Assembly (NCBI RefSeq): GCF_016278365.1
Contig: NZ_JADQBZ010000011.1
Span: 1 to 64,000, forward strand
Origin: Methanolobus sp.
GTDB taxonomy: Archaea > Halobacteriota > Methanosarcinia > Methanosarcinales > Methanosarcinaceae
Reading direction: 5' to 3'
Length of the DNA: 64,000 nucleotides
Shown in pieces: positions 54,477-63,707 of the stretch (position 1 is its first letter; every line of letters begins with the position of its first letter). The translations under genes and the position numbers were made by a program. The notes beneath the pieces were generated by a model. That model saw nothing but the letters and a program-made list of their open reading frames with translations. It had not been told where the DNA came from and did no database searches.

Positions 54477-55274
54477 TCATTCGCTCTTGTTTTTAGAGAA
54501 AGAGAGTTTCTTGCCCTTCTTTGCCCCTTTCTTATCTTCTACGAAAGTTTCAACAGCAGGGATCTTTATTCCTGCTACATATGCAGAAAGACGATTAAAC
54601 CCAACCGAAACCGGGGAGCCGGGATATTTGACCACAACAGGAGATTTAAAAGACATGGAATTCTTTACATTGACATCTTCCGGCAGGTTCTCAAGCACTT
54701 TAATACCAAGGGTATTCTCTATCCTGTCGGCATTGAGTTCATTGGAGGTCACTCCTGTACGGTTCAAGAACAAACCAAGGAATTGTTTGTTCATGGATGC
54801 AGCGATGGCCTTTATTTTCATTGCACCTGCAAGAGAGGCAATATCAGGATTCACTACCTGTATCACTTCATCAGCCAGAGAAATTGCAGAGATGGAGTTT
54901 TTTGTGATACCTGTGGAAGAATCTATAATAATAAATTCATAACTCTCCCTGAGGCTTTCAATGATCTCAGACAAATTATCAGTGTTCGTGTTTAGAAAAC
55001 TCTGCAAGGAAATGCTTCCGGGCATTACTTTCAGGTTGTTCGGGCCGTCATAGATCGCCTCTTTGATATCGGCATTACCTGCGAGGACGTCATGCAGAGT
55101 GGCTTTTGTGGTTTCGATACCCAACATCAATCCTATAGTGGGCATCCCTATATCTGCATCAATGAGAAGTGTATTCTTAGCAAAACCTGCAATTGCAGCT
55201 CCAATGTTTATCGAAACAGTGGTTGAACCGGTACCACCTTTTCCGGAAATAGTTGTATATATCTTTGCAGTCAT
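54477..55274 (-). CDS. MinD/ParA-family ATPase (CpaE-like)
   Basis: ISGKGGTGSTTVSINIGAAIAGFAKNTLLIDADIGMPTIGLMLG. Confidence 0.9.
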   Translation of the reverse strand: MTAKIYTTISGKGGTGSTTVSINIGAAIAGFAKNTLLIDADIGMPTIGLMLGIETTKATLHDVLAGNADIKEAIYDGPNNLKVMPGSISLQSFLNTNTDNLSEIIESLRESYEFIIIDSSTGITKNSISAISLADEVIQVVNPDIASLAGAMKIKAIAASMNKQFLGLFLNRTGVTSNELNADRIENTLGIKVLENLPEDVNVKNSMSFKSPVVVKYPGSPVSVGFNRLSAYVAGIKIPAVETFVEDKKGAKKGKKLSFSKNKSE

Positions 55275-55453
55275 CGAGCACCCCTTATAAAGACAATTTA
55301 GTTATATCCTATATCCTGGCCTGATCAGCCACGTATTATAATTAAAATATATTTATTAAAATACTGCATTATAAATATAAAAAGATATCTATAACATGAA
55401 TAAATCACTTCCCAAACCAAGCACTAAATAGTATAATATCAACAGGAAAGATT

Positions 55454-55975
55454 ATGAAAGAAAAGAATGAGAAGAACGTAAAACTATTCATTTACCATGC
55501 AAGCCAATGTGACCCCAAAAAATGTACAGGGAAAAAAATGGCGCGCTTTGAGCTTGCCCGCCTTTTCGATAAGGTTAACATGATACCTCGTGAGTCCATT
55601 CTTCTGGATCCAATGGCAGAGAGAGCACTCTCACCGGAAGACACCGACAGGAAAGGCATCACTGTCCTTGATTGTTCTTGGGAGCATGTTGAAGAGGTAT
55701 TTCCACAGCTTGTCAGGCTCAAGCTTCAGCATCGTGCGCTGCCTTACCTGGTCGCAGGCAATCCGGTGAACTTTGGCAGGCCATTCAAACTCACATCAGC
55801 AGAGGCCTTCGCTGCCGCCCTCTACATACTGGGCCACAAAGAGCAGGCACATACGATAATGAATAAATTCAACTGGGGACATACTTTCCTGGAACTTAAC
55901 CACGAGCCTCTCGAAGAATATTCCACAGCAAAGGACAGTACAGAGATATTAAGGATACAAAGCGAATATATGTAA
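55454..55975 (+). CDS. tsr3: rRNA aminocarboxypropyltransferase Tsr3 (DUF367)
   Basis: [86 protein letters not shown]. Confidence 0.93.
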   Translation: MKEKNEKNVKLFIYHASQCDPKKCTGKKMARFELARLFDKVNMIPRESILLDPMAERALSPEDTDRKGITVLDCSWEHVEEVFPQLVRLKLQHRALPYLVAGNPVNFGRPFKLTSAEAFAAALYILGHKEQAHTIMNKFNWGHTFLELNHEPLEEYSTAKDSTEILRIQSEYM

Positions 55976-55993
55976 GGACACAGGGGCGCGCAC

Positions 55994-56115
55994 ATGCAGA
56001 TGCAGATGCAGATCGGAGTTATAGGTGCAGGTACTTGTCACCCGGCGACCTAAAAGCTGCAGAAGAAAATGAGACAGGAAATTGTAAAAAGGGAAGCTTT
56101 CCTATTTGTAGAGAT
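55994..56115 (+). pseudogene. Decayed N-terminal fragment of a TIGR00725/LOG-like Rossmann protein
   Basis: M-Q-M-Q-M-Q-IGVIGAGTCHPAT* in frame 1, KAAEENE in the -1 frame, EIVKREAFLFVEI back in frame 1; compare the typical IGVIGAGxC...AAEEVGREIAKRGAxLVCGG pattern. Confidence 0.5.
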
Positions 56116-56154
56116 ATTATTATATAACATAGAGTATTTTGAAAGAGAAGTGAC

Positions 56155-57156
56155 ATGGAACAAAAATATCTGTTTGACACCAATGTTCTTCTAAAGAACC
56201 CTGCGTTATTGAGAGATTACTATTCTAATGTTGTAATATCACCGACAGTTCTTAACGAATTAGACTATCGAAAAAGATTTGCAGAGCATCAAGAAAACGC
56301 CCAGCTTTCAATCAAGCACATTAACGAGCATCGCATCCTAGTTCTTGACATTGTCAAAGGCTCAAATAAGTCCAATAATGACATGAAAATCATCAGTGAA
56401 GTAAAAGAGTCATCTTTTGCAAGTAAATTAATCATAGTATCAGATGATGAGGGTTTGCAAGTGCTTGCCAGATCCTCCGGCATACTGTGCATTAATCTTG
56501 CGTCATTTCAAAAAGAAATGATGCATTCAATGGATGTTCCAACTGAGGACGATAAACACTTGTTCACTCTAGTGAAGAAAGAACAATTCAAAACTGCTGA
56601 AGTGTTCCTTCAAACGCACCAAATTAATCCCAATTTCATCGGAGAGGATAATCTAACCCCCCTCATACATTTCATTAGAATGAGGAACTTCGATAAAATG
56701 AGCTTCTGGACATCCATACCGGGCTGCGATCTTAATAGATATGATTCTGGAAAGTTCCCTATGACACCATACATGCATGCTGCTCAGAGGGGGTGGCTGA
56801 AAGGAATGCAATATATCCTAGAGAAAGGAGCTAACCCACATCTTTTATCGCGTGGAAAGAATAAAGGGAATAGTGCATTGCTCATCGCAGTATGGGATGG
56901 GAGATTCGAAATCGTTAAATACTTGATAGAGAAAAATAGTCTCCAAATAAGCATTAATCAAGCCGATGGAAACGGATTTACACCTTTGATGAAAGCTGCA
57001 ATAAAAGGGCATAACGAAATTGCAGCATACATCCTAAAGCAACAGGGCATAGATATACTTATACGTGATAGAGATGGAAAAACTGCAGAAGAACACGCGC
57101 AAGAGAAACAGCATTCAGAAATCTTAAAAATGATTAAGGGTTATTTAGGTAAATGA
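56155..57156 (+). CDS. PIN-domain protein fused to ankyrin repeats
   Basis: FDTNVLLKNP, SPTVLNELDYRK, NNDMKII, IVSDDEGLQVLA PIN motifs; ankyrin repeats MTPYMHAAQRGWLKGMQYILEKGANP, NSALLIAVWDGRFEIVKYLIEK, FTPLMKAAIKGHNEIAAYIL. Confidence 0.9.
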   Translation: MEQKYLFDTNVLLKNPALLRDYYSNVVISPTVLNELDYRKRFAEHQENAQLSIKHINEHRILVLDIVKGSNKSNNDMKIISEVKESSFASKLIIVSDDEGLQVLARSSGILCINLASFQKEMMHSMDVPTEDDKHLFTLVKKEQFKTAEVFLQTHQINPNFIGEDNLTPLIHFIRMRNFDKMSFWTSIPGCDLNRYDSGKFPMTPYMHAAQRGWLKGMQYILEKGANPHLLSRGKNKGNSALLIAVWDGRFEIVKYLIEKNSLQISINQADGNGFTPLMKAAIKGHNEIAAYILKQQGIDILIRDRDGKTAEEHAQEKQHSEILKMIKGYLGK

Positions 57157-58217
57157 GACTCGGGATAGACTCAGTCATGGATCAGGTTGAGCGAATATGT
57201 ATTTCTGTTAACACACAATGCAATTACGCATGCGAATATTGTTACTTCTTCGATAGTGAAAATCGTGTTTCATCGAAAAACCCTCTTAATGCAAAAGAAA
57301 TCGAACTGATAATTGAACGTGCTTTTAAATATCATAAGAAATATAATTTTTCTAAAACAATAAAGGTTAATTTCGTAGGAAGTGGAGAACCTCTACTTAA
57401 TTGGGAAGAGTTATCTGAAGCTGTATCAGGGTTCTGGGACCGACACTTTGGACAAGACCGTATTAGATTCTATATTGTGACAAATGGTTCTCTAATTACT
57501 CCCGCAATTGCTCAGGAAATGAAAAGACTTATGATAGTTCCTAGCGTTTCACTTGACGGGCCTAAGGAACTGCACGATACTCACCGCCTTTTCCCTAATG
57601 GAGAAGGAACCTTTGATAAAACTATGAACGGAATCACAATCCTGCAAGATGAAGGATTAAATGTAACAATCAATACTACTCTTACAAGAAATCTGCTGGA
57701 GAATATTGATATGTATATTGATTTTATAATTCAGCAGAGGTTCTCAAAAGTAATCTTTGATCGATTGGTTGATGCTCCAAAAGGAATCGATAAAATATCA
57801 GATGAAGAAAACTATACATTTCTATCTACAACTGCAGAACTCTTAAAGCACAATCTGGAACATCTTGAAATCGGAAACCTTGAGGCATATCAAAGAAGTA
57901 TTTCAGGAATACCTGACCAAGTGTGCACGATGTTTGGTAGCAGTTGTGGTGCAGGCACACATTTTTTGATATATGCAAACAGAGAAGTTTATCCATGTGG
58001 CAGAATGCTGGGGAAAACTCAATGGCTGCTTGGGAACTATAAAGAGGAAATTGATGAACTCCAAAAACGCATGTACAAAAAAATACCTTACAAGAATGAC
58101 TGTCTATCCTGCAACGTTTCAAAAGAATGCATTAGAGATTGTATACTAGAATACAACTGTGATAATTATGACTGCCTGAGTCGTCAAAAATTCCTTTGTA
58201 GCTTTCAAAATAGATAA
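57153..58217 (+). CDS. Radical SAM protein with SPASM-like C-terminal cysteine region
   Basis: CNYACEYCYFF (CxxxCxxC), GSGEPLLNW, C-terminal cysteines CGAGTHFLIYANREVYPCGRM and CLSCNVSKECIRDC. Confidence 0.92.
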   Translation: MRLGIDSVMDQVERICISVNTQCNYACEYCYFFDSENRVSSKNPLNAKEIELIIERAFKYHKKYNFSKTIKVNFVGSGEPLLNWEELSEAVSGFWDRHFGQDRIRFYIVTNGSLITPAIAQEMKRLMIVPSVSLDGPKELHDTHRLFPNGEGTFDKTMNGITILQDEGLNVTINTTLTRNLLENIDMYIDFIIQQRFSKVIFDRLVDAPKGIDKISDEENYTFLSTTAELLKHNLEHLEIGNLEAYQRSISGIPDQVCTMFGSSCGAGTHFLIYANREVYPCGRMLGKTQWLLGNYKEEIDELQKRMYKKIPYKNDCLSCNVSKECIRDCILEYNCDNYDCLSRQKFLCSFQNR

Positions 58218-58232
58218 AATAATGGAGTCAGC

Positions 58233-59432
58233 ATGATTATAGCAATTTATGGAATTTCAGGTTGTGGAAAAACATCCCTATGTAGAGAGATTGAAAAATC
58301 TTCGACACGTTTTAAAATAGTTGATGGTTCATCTTTAATGGATGAACTAATCCCTGGAGGCATCTATGGGTTCAAAAGAATGAACAATGAGGAGAAATAC
58401 AGATACAGAGAATTTGTTATTCGAGAAATTGAATCAAGACACCGCAATGCCCAATACCATACCATTGTTACAGGTCACTACGCTTTTATTAAAAATGATG
58501 GAAATTACGAAATAGCATGGACTAAAGCTGATAGTGAAGTATACGATTACATCTTATGTATTCGGTCAACCCCTGAAAAAATATTAAATCAATGCCTCAA
58601 CGATGTTCAAAGAAAACGCCCTAAATTCTCTGCTTTAAAGTTGCAAGAGTGGCAAGACCTTGAGTACAAAGAGCTTGAAAATGAATGTAAAACCAATGAC
58701 ATTGCTTTTTCACTGTTAAAAGCACCTGATATCCATAATAGACTTGTAGAATTTTACAAGGCACTATCTCAATACTATATCACTGAATTCTGTAAAAGAC
58801 TTATGCATGACTCAAATAAATCATATTCAATATTTGATTGTGATGGAACCCTTTTTTCAGGCGATTGCCTTGATTTTTTAACACTCAATGATGTCATCGA
58901 CAAAGAAAAAGTTCGTTCAATTTTTGAGAAAAGAAGAAATTATTGCTTTGAATCCTTTTTTGAAATAGCACAATACTATTCAAAGATTCCCTCCGTAAAA
59001 ATGCAGGAATTTGTTAATAGAGTTGCCAACTCGATTGTTTTGGATGATACAATCCTGTCGACTCTACAAGAACATGGTCGTAACAGGAATATTATTTGGA
59101 TAACTTCCGGTTTTCCTGATATATGGGAGATTGTAGCCGATAGATACAATCTGAATGTGAAAGTGCTTGGTGGCAATAATCTTTCAAAGAGTGACACTAT
59201 TGTCAGTAATGAGGAAAAAGCATGTCTTGTCAGAACATTCGTGAATCTGGGGGCAGATGTAATTGCTTTCGGTGACTCAATGGTAGATGCAGACATGCTT
59301 AAAAGTGCACAACATGCTGTAGTGGTTATTGGAAAAAAGAGGCGTGAAGACTTATTGAATTATCTTTCAGACCATAAGAGCTTGTCAGTTATGGATATAC
59401 GTCAAATTAAAACAAATGAGGGTAGTCAATGA
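58233..59432 (+). CDS. P-loop kinase-like domain fused to HAD-family phosphatase
   Basis: GISGCGKTS Walker A at the N-terminus; FDCDGTLFSGD, ITSGFP and GDSMVDADML HAD motifs in the C-terminal half. Confidence 0.88.
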   Translation: MIIAIYGISGCGKTSLCREIEKSSTRFKIVDGSSLMDELIPGGIYGFKRMNNEEKYRYREFVIREIESRHRNAQYHTIVTGHYAFIKNDGNYEIAWTKADSEVYDYILCIRSTPEKILNQCLNDVQRKRPKFSALKLQEWQDLEYKELENECKTNDIAFSLLKAPDIHNRLVEFYKALSQYYITEFCKRLMHDSNKSYSIFDCDGTLFSGDCLDFLTLNDVIDKEKVRSIFEKRRNYCFESFFEIAQYYSKIPSVKMQEFVNRVANSIVLDDTILSTLQEHGRNRNIIWITSGFPDIWEIVADRYNLNVKVLGGNNLSKSDTIVSNEEKACLVRTFVNLGADVIAFGDSMVDADMLKSAQHAVVVIGKKRREDLLNYLSDHKSLSVMDIRQIKTNEGSQ

Positions 59433-60049
59433 TTACTAGTCTAGAAAAAAGCAGTAAAGCTGTGCAGATATTATCAACACAATCCCGACGTGCTGATATT
59501 AATCCTGTTAATTTAAAAGAAATACACCGTACACTAGGCCAGTTACTCAGTTATGAGTATGTAAATTCATTGGATTTACATCCGATCGAGATATGTCACG
59601 TCCAAGGATTGAAAAAAGGTATGGATATTGCTCCACATGAGTTTACTTTAATTCTAACAATGATGCGTTCAGGGCTTTATGTTGCAGACGGATTCAGGGA
59701 AATTCTTGGCTCTCATTCACGACTTGAATTCATTGATGAAAAGACGAGCATAACTCAAATTCTTTCTAAATATAGTCTTAAGAGTATAAATGTAGTTATT
59801 GTTGATTCAGTCATTAACACAGGAAATTCAATTAAGAAAGTAATTGATTCTTTGCCCGGCTTTAAAAGCCTTACTATTGTTTGCCAAGTAATGCACTCAG
59901 AGTTTGCGCAGTCTGAATTTATTGATAGAGAAAACATTCATTTCATTACCTGCAGAATTTCTCAAAATTTTTATGTTGGGAGTGGTAAAACAGATACGGG
60001 CAATAGACTTTTTGGTTTTGTTCCTAGATTCAATGAGGATTTGTCATGA
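59429..60049 (+). CDS. Phosphoribosyltransferase, UPRTase-like
   Basis: LTMMRSGLYVADGFREIL; VVIVDSVINTGNSIKKVID PRPP-loop-like motif; 4-bp overlap with the preceding stop. Confidence 0.82.
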   Translation: MITSLEKSSKAVQILSTQSRRADINPVNLKEIHRTLGQLLSYEYVNSLDLHPIEICHVQGLKKGMDIAPHEFTLILTMMRSGLYVADGFREILGSHSRLEFIDEKTSITQILSKYSLKSINVVIVDSVINTGNSIKKVIDSLPGFKSLTIVCQVMHSEFAQSEFIDRENIHFITCRISQNFYVGSGKTDTGNRLFGFVPRFNEDLS

Positions 60050-60170
60050 AGTACTGACAATGAAATCTACATGTAAGTATTCATGGCAAGCAAGAATTTG
60101 AGTCAACATCTGCCCTCAATGCATATGTTGCAACTGCTTTTTACAGATAGAGTGAACTTAAACTCCTCTT

Positions 60171-60944
60171 TCACAACTCTATGACTATCCCCAGTGGACA
60201 GTGATCCGATCCCGGGACCTCAGGCATGATGAACGAGTCACGGATGTTTTCCATTGCATTTTCACTTGCATAAAAATAGTCTATTCTCCAGCCCACGTTG
60301 CGGGCCCTTGCTCCTGACCTCACGCTCCACCAGGTATATTGCCCGGGCTCCGGGTGCATGGATCTGAATGTATCAACGTATCCTTGTGAGAGGAACTTGT
60401 CTATCCATGCTCTCTCCTCCAGGAGGAAACCAGAGATAGTCTCATTCTCTTTCGGACGCGCCAGATCTATCTCCTTGTGAGCAGTATTCACATCGCCGCA
60501 GATAACAAGCTTCTTTCCCTGCCCTTTCAGTTCCCGGGCATACTCCAGAAAAGCATCATAGAACTCCATTTTATAATCCAGCCTATCCTGGGATGCTTTT
60601 CCATTCGGGAAATAGATGTTGAACAATATAAAACCCCCATAGTCTGCTATAAGGGTACGTCCTTCTCTGTCGAACTTCGGGATACCAAAACCGCATTTAA
60701 TGCTCAAAGGCTCTTTTTTGGTATAGATTGCCACACCACTGTAACCTTTTTTCTCAGCCGATGAAAAATAACTGTAATAACCTTTCATTTCAGTAAGTTC
60801 AGGACCCAGCTGTTCTTTTTGCGCCTTTGTCTCCTGGATACACAGGATATCAGGCTGCTCTTTTTGAAGCCATTCCGAAAAGCCCTTTTTCTGCACAGAC
60901 CTTATACCATTCACATTCCATGAGATTATCTTCATTTTTTCCAT
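60171..60944 (-). CDS. xth: Exodeoxyribonuclease III / AP endonuclease
   Basis: [55 protein letters not shown]. Confidence 0.95.
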   Translation of the reverse strand: MEKMKIISWNVNGIRSVQKKGFSEWLQKEQPDILCIQETKAQKEQLGPELTEMKGYYSYFSSAEKKGYSGVAIYTKKEPLSIKCGFGIPKFDREGRTLIADYGGFILFNIYFPNGKASQDRLDYKMEFYDAFLEYARELKGQGKKLVICGDVNTAHKEIDLARPKENETISGFLLEERAWIDKFLSQGYVDTFRSMHPEPGQYTWWSVRSGARARNVGWRIDYFYASENAMENIRDSFIMPEVPGSDHCPLGIVIEL

Positions 60945-60968
60945 AGTGACCCAACTCTGAGTGAACTA

Positions 60969-60988
60969 CCACCGGTTAAAACCGGGGG
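60969..60988. repeat. Hairpin CC-a-CCGGTT-aa-AACCGG-g-GG, candidate IS200/IS605 end remnant
   Basis: Sits in ctaccaccggttaaaaccgggggtattcttgtttc, resembling subterminal hairpins of IS605-type elements. Confidence 0.4.
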
Positions 60989-61263
60989 TATTCTTGTTTC
61001 ACGCTGATAAACTTACTATAGTATAATCATCCATGGCTCAACTAATTAAAGCATCTGGTTAAAGCATATATATTTTCGGCATAATCTGCATTATCTATAT
61101 AGGTGAACATCATATATTTGCTGTGCAGAGTACACCCTGCCTGATGCGGTATTTAATGTACAATTTAAGATAAGCATTTAATTATCACCGGTGTGTATCA
61201 AAAGAGCCTGCTAAAAAGCCCTGTTGGGTCATCTGGAAGTCACCGGAAAGAGGATATAAACAA

Positions 61264-63528
61264 ATGGCTGCAACTGAAACTCAGGAGAGGTTGGGACGTG
61301 GTCTGGGTTTTTTCTCGACTTTTGCTATCGGTACCGGTACTATGATCGGGGCGGGAATATTCATCCTCCCGGGCATCGCTATGGCAAATGCAGGCCCTGG
61401 AGCGATACTTTCTTTCCTTCTGGGAGGCATCATCACAATAGCCACGGCCATCAGTATGGCAGAACTGGCGACGGGAATGCCTTCTGCTGGCGGAAGCTAT
61501 TATTATATTAGCCGTACGATGGGAGCGGTCCTTGGTGCGGTGATTGGTCTTGGTTCCTGGTTGGCGCTCATATTCAAAGGTTCTTTTGCACTTGTGGGCC
61601 TGGCTGAGTACTTCCAGATATTCTATGACTTTCCTCTGTTTCTGATAGCAGCCACCGCAGGACTAATCCTGCTTGTGATCAATTATCGCGGTGCAAAGAG
61701 TAGCGGAACGTTGCAGAACATCATTGTGGCGCTCCTGATTGTGATCCTGCTGGCATTCATATCAGAAGTGTTTATATTCATAGAGCCACGCAGTTTCACA
61801 CCTGCTGTACCGTATGGTCCGATGTCCATCCTGACAACGACCGGAATGATTTTCATATCATACCTTGGACTCGCAGAACTCTCAGCTGTTTCCGAGGAGG
61901 TAAAGAACCCTTCCAGGAATTTGCCTCTTGCCTTTATTGCTTCAGCTGTGACTGTGACAATATTCTACGTCGGTATAATGGCAGTAGTCGTGGGAATCAT
62001 CGGCCCTGGCATGACTACTCCCACAGTCACTCCGCTTGCAGATATAGCGGGCCTGCTGGCAGGAGACACCGGCAGGATGATCATAGTATTCGGTGCACTG
62101 ATCGCCACGCTTTCCACAGCTAATGGAGCCATATTGTCGTCTTCAAGGTTTCCTTTTGCCATGAGCAGGGATGCACTCATGCCAAAATGGTTCATAATTA
62201 TCCATAGGAGATTCGAAACGCCATCTAATGCTATCCTGGTGACCGGCATAGTTATGATCATTCTCATGTTCCTCTTTGACATTGAGGAACTGGCAAGACT
62301 GGGAGGTGCTTTCAATGTACTTATCTTTGTCCTGCTGAACCTTGCCGTGATAATCCTCAGGAAGCGGACGTTACCGGGCTATGAACCGACATTCAGGGAC
62401 CCGCTGTTTCCATTCACCCAGATAGTAGGAATCGGAGGAAGCCTGATACTGCTACCTCTGCTTGGAGTCCTGCCCTTATTCTTTGCACTTATTATGGTGT
62501 TTGCAGGAGTAGGATGGTTCAGATATTATGGAAGAGGTAAAGCCACACCAAAATACAATCTTTTCGACCTGCTGGAGAACACTGTCGAACAAAAAAACAT
62601 AACATCGGAATCAATAGTCAAAATATTGGTCCCGATATCAAATCCCGGACATGAGCGTGATCTTCTCAGACTGGCAGATTACCTGGGCAGTGATATGATC
62701 GGTCTTCATGTGATCAAGGTGCCGGCACAGACAAGCTTGCTGGTTGCCCGGGAAGCATATCATGATAAGCAGATAGAGATGGATTCCCGCTTTAAGAAAG
62801 AATTCGACAGATATCCTGCTACCCTTGGCCGTAAAAGAGACTATATCGTGGCCTTTGACCACGACATAGCAAACTCAATAATAGAGCAGGCAGAGCTTGA
62901 GAACATAGATACTATAATTATGGGATGGCACGAATCGAGCATGTTCCAGTACTCACTCGGAGAAGTGGCAAGCGAAGTGCTTTCGTCATCCAAAAAGAAA
63001 ATAGTACTGTTAAAAGGATACCTGCCGGATAAAATAAACAGGATACTTGTGGCATACAACGGTAAAGCAAACTCAGTATATGGTCTTAACCTGGCCAGGG
63101 AACTGGCTGCCAATACAGGGGCTGGAATAGTGATAATAACGGTCATCAGTCCCGACGAGGAAGAGGAAAGAAAAGAAGAGATAAAGACAAGGATAGCTGA
63201 ACTGTCGGCCGGGGATAACACCATATCCGTTGAGTGCAGGATACTGGAAAAATACTCCATCGAAGATGCAATTCTGGAAGCGACCAATGATAGCGATGTA
63301 ACCATTATTGGTGATTCCAGCCAGAGGTTCAAACTATCTATTCTCGGGACCCTGTCACAGAGGATTGCAAGGCATTCCAAGAAACCTGTCCTAATAGTGA
63401 AAAGATCCAGACCGATATCCAAAGAAAGCCTGAATTATCTGCTAAGGAAATCATTACGTAAATGCAGGAACAAGCTGGAAAGGCAAAAGGAATCACCGGA
63501 TTCTCCATCTCGGACCAGTAGGGCCTGA
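61264..63528 (+). CDS. APC-superfamily amino acid permease with C-terminal universal-stress-protein domains
   Basis: FAIGTGTMIGAGIFILPGIAMANAGPGA; C-terminal USP-like segments SQRIARHSKKPVLIVKRS. Confidence 0.92.
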   Translation: MAATETQERLGRGLGFFSTFAIGTGTMIGAGIFILPGIAMANAGPGAILSFLLGGIITIATAISMAELATGMPSAGGSYYYISRTMGAVLGAVIGLGSWLALIFKGSFALVGLAEYFQIFYDFPLFLIAATAGLILLVINYRGAKSSGTLQNIIVALLIVILLAFISEVFIFIEPRSFTPAVPYGPMSILTTTGMIFISYLGLAELSAVSEEVKNPSRNLPLAFIASAVTVTIFYVGIMAVVVGIIGPGMTTPTVTPLADIAGLLAGDTGRMIIVFGALIATLSTANGAILSSSRFPFAMSRDALMPKWFIIIHRRFETPSNAILVTGIVMIILMFLFDIEELARLGGAFNVLIFVLLNLAVIILRKRTLPGYEPTFRDPLFPFTQIVGIGGSLILLPLLGVLPLFFALIMVFAGVGWFRYYGRGKATPKYNLFDLLENTVEQKNITSESIVKILVPISNPGHERDLLRLADYLGSDMIGLHVIKVPAQTSLLVAREAYHDKQIEMDSRFKKEFDRYPATLGRKRDYIVAFDHDIANSIIEQAELENIDTIIMGWHESSMFQYSLGEVASEVLSSSKKKIVLLKGYLPDKINRILVAYNGKANSVYGLNLARELAANTGAGIVIITVISPDEEEERKEEIKTRIAELSAGDNTISVECRILEKYSIEDAILEATNDSDVTIIGDSSQRFKLSILGTLSQRIARHSKKPVLIVKRSRPISKESLNYLLRKSLRKCRNKLERQKESPDSPSRTSRA

Positions 63529-63707
63529 TTACCTGTGCTTTTTTGGCACTATCTGTGCCTCTGCGCTTCCCAGCCAGCTGTGTACTCCCTTTGTAGAAAT
63601 CTCAATGAGTTAACTAAGAAAAAGCTTTAAATAATAATATGTATTAATTAGGATTACTTGTTATATGGTATTTGCTATAAAAGAGCACAACCGTAAGAAG
63701 AACATAG

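Noticed and set aside
55994-56014. Tandem ATGCAG repeat considered as a repeat array
   Set aside because: Only three 6-bp units; not a CRISPR or satellite array. No CRISPR-like direct repeat and spacer pattern was seen in the window
57153-58217. Viperin-like (pVip) antiviral radical SAM enzyme
   Set aside because: The cysteine motif context CNYACEYCYF plus SPASM-like C-terminal cysteines fits other radical SAM subgroups better than viperin
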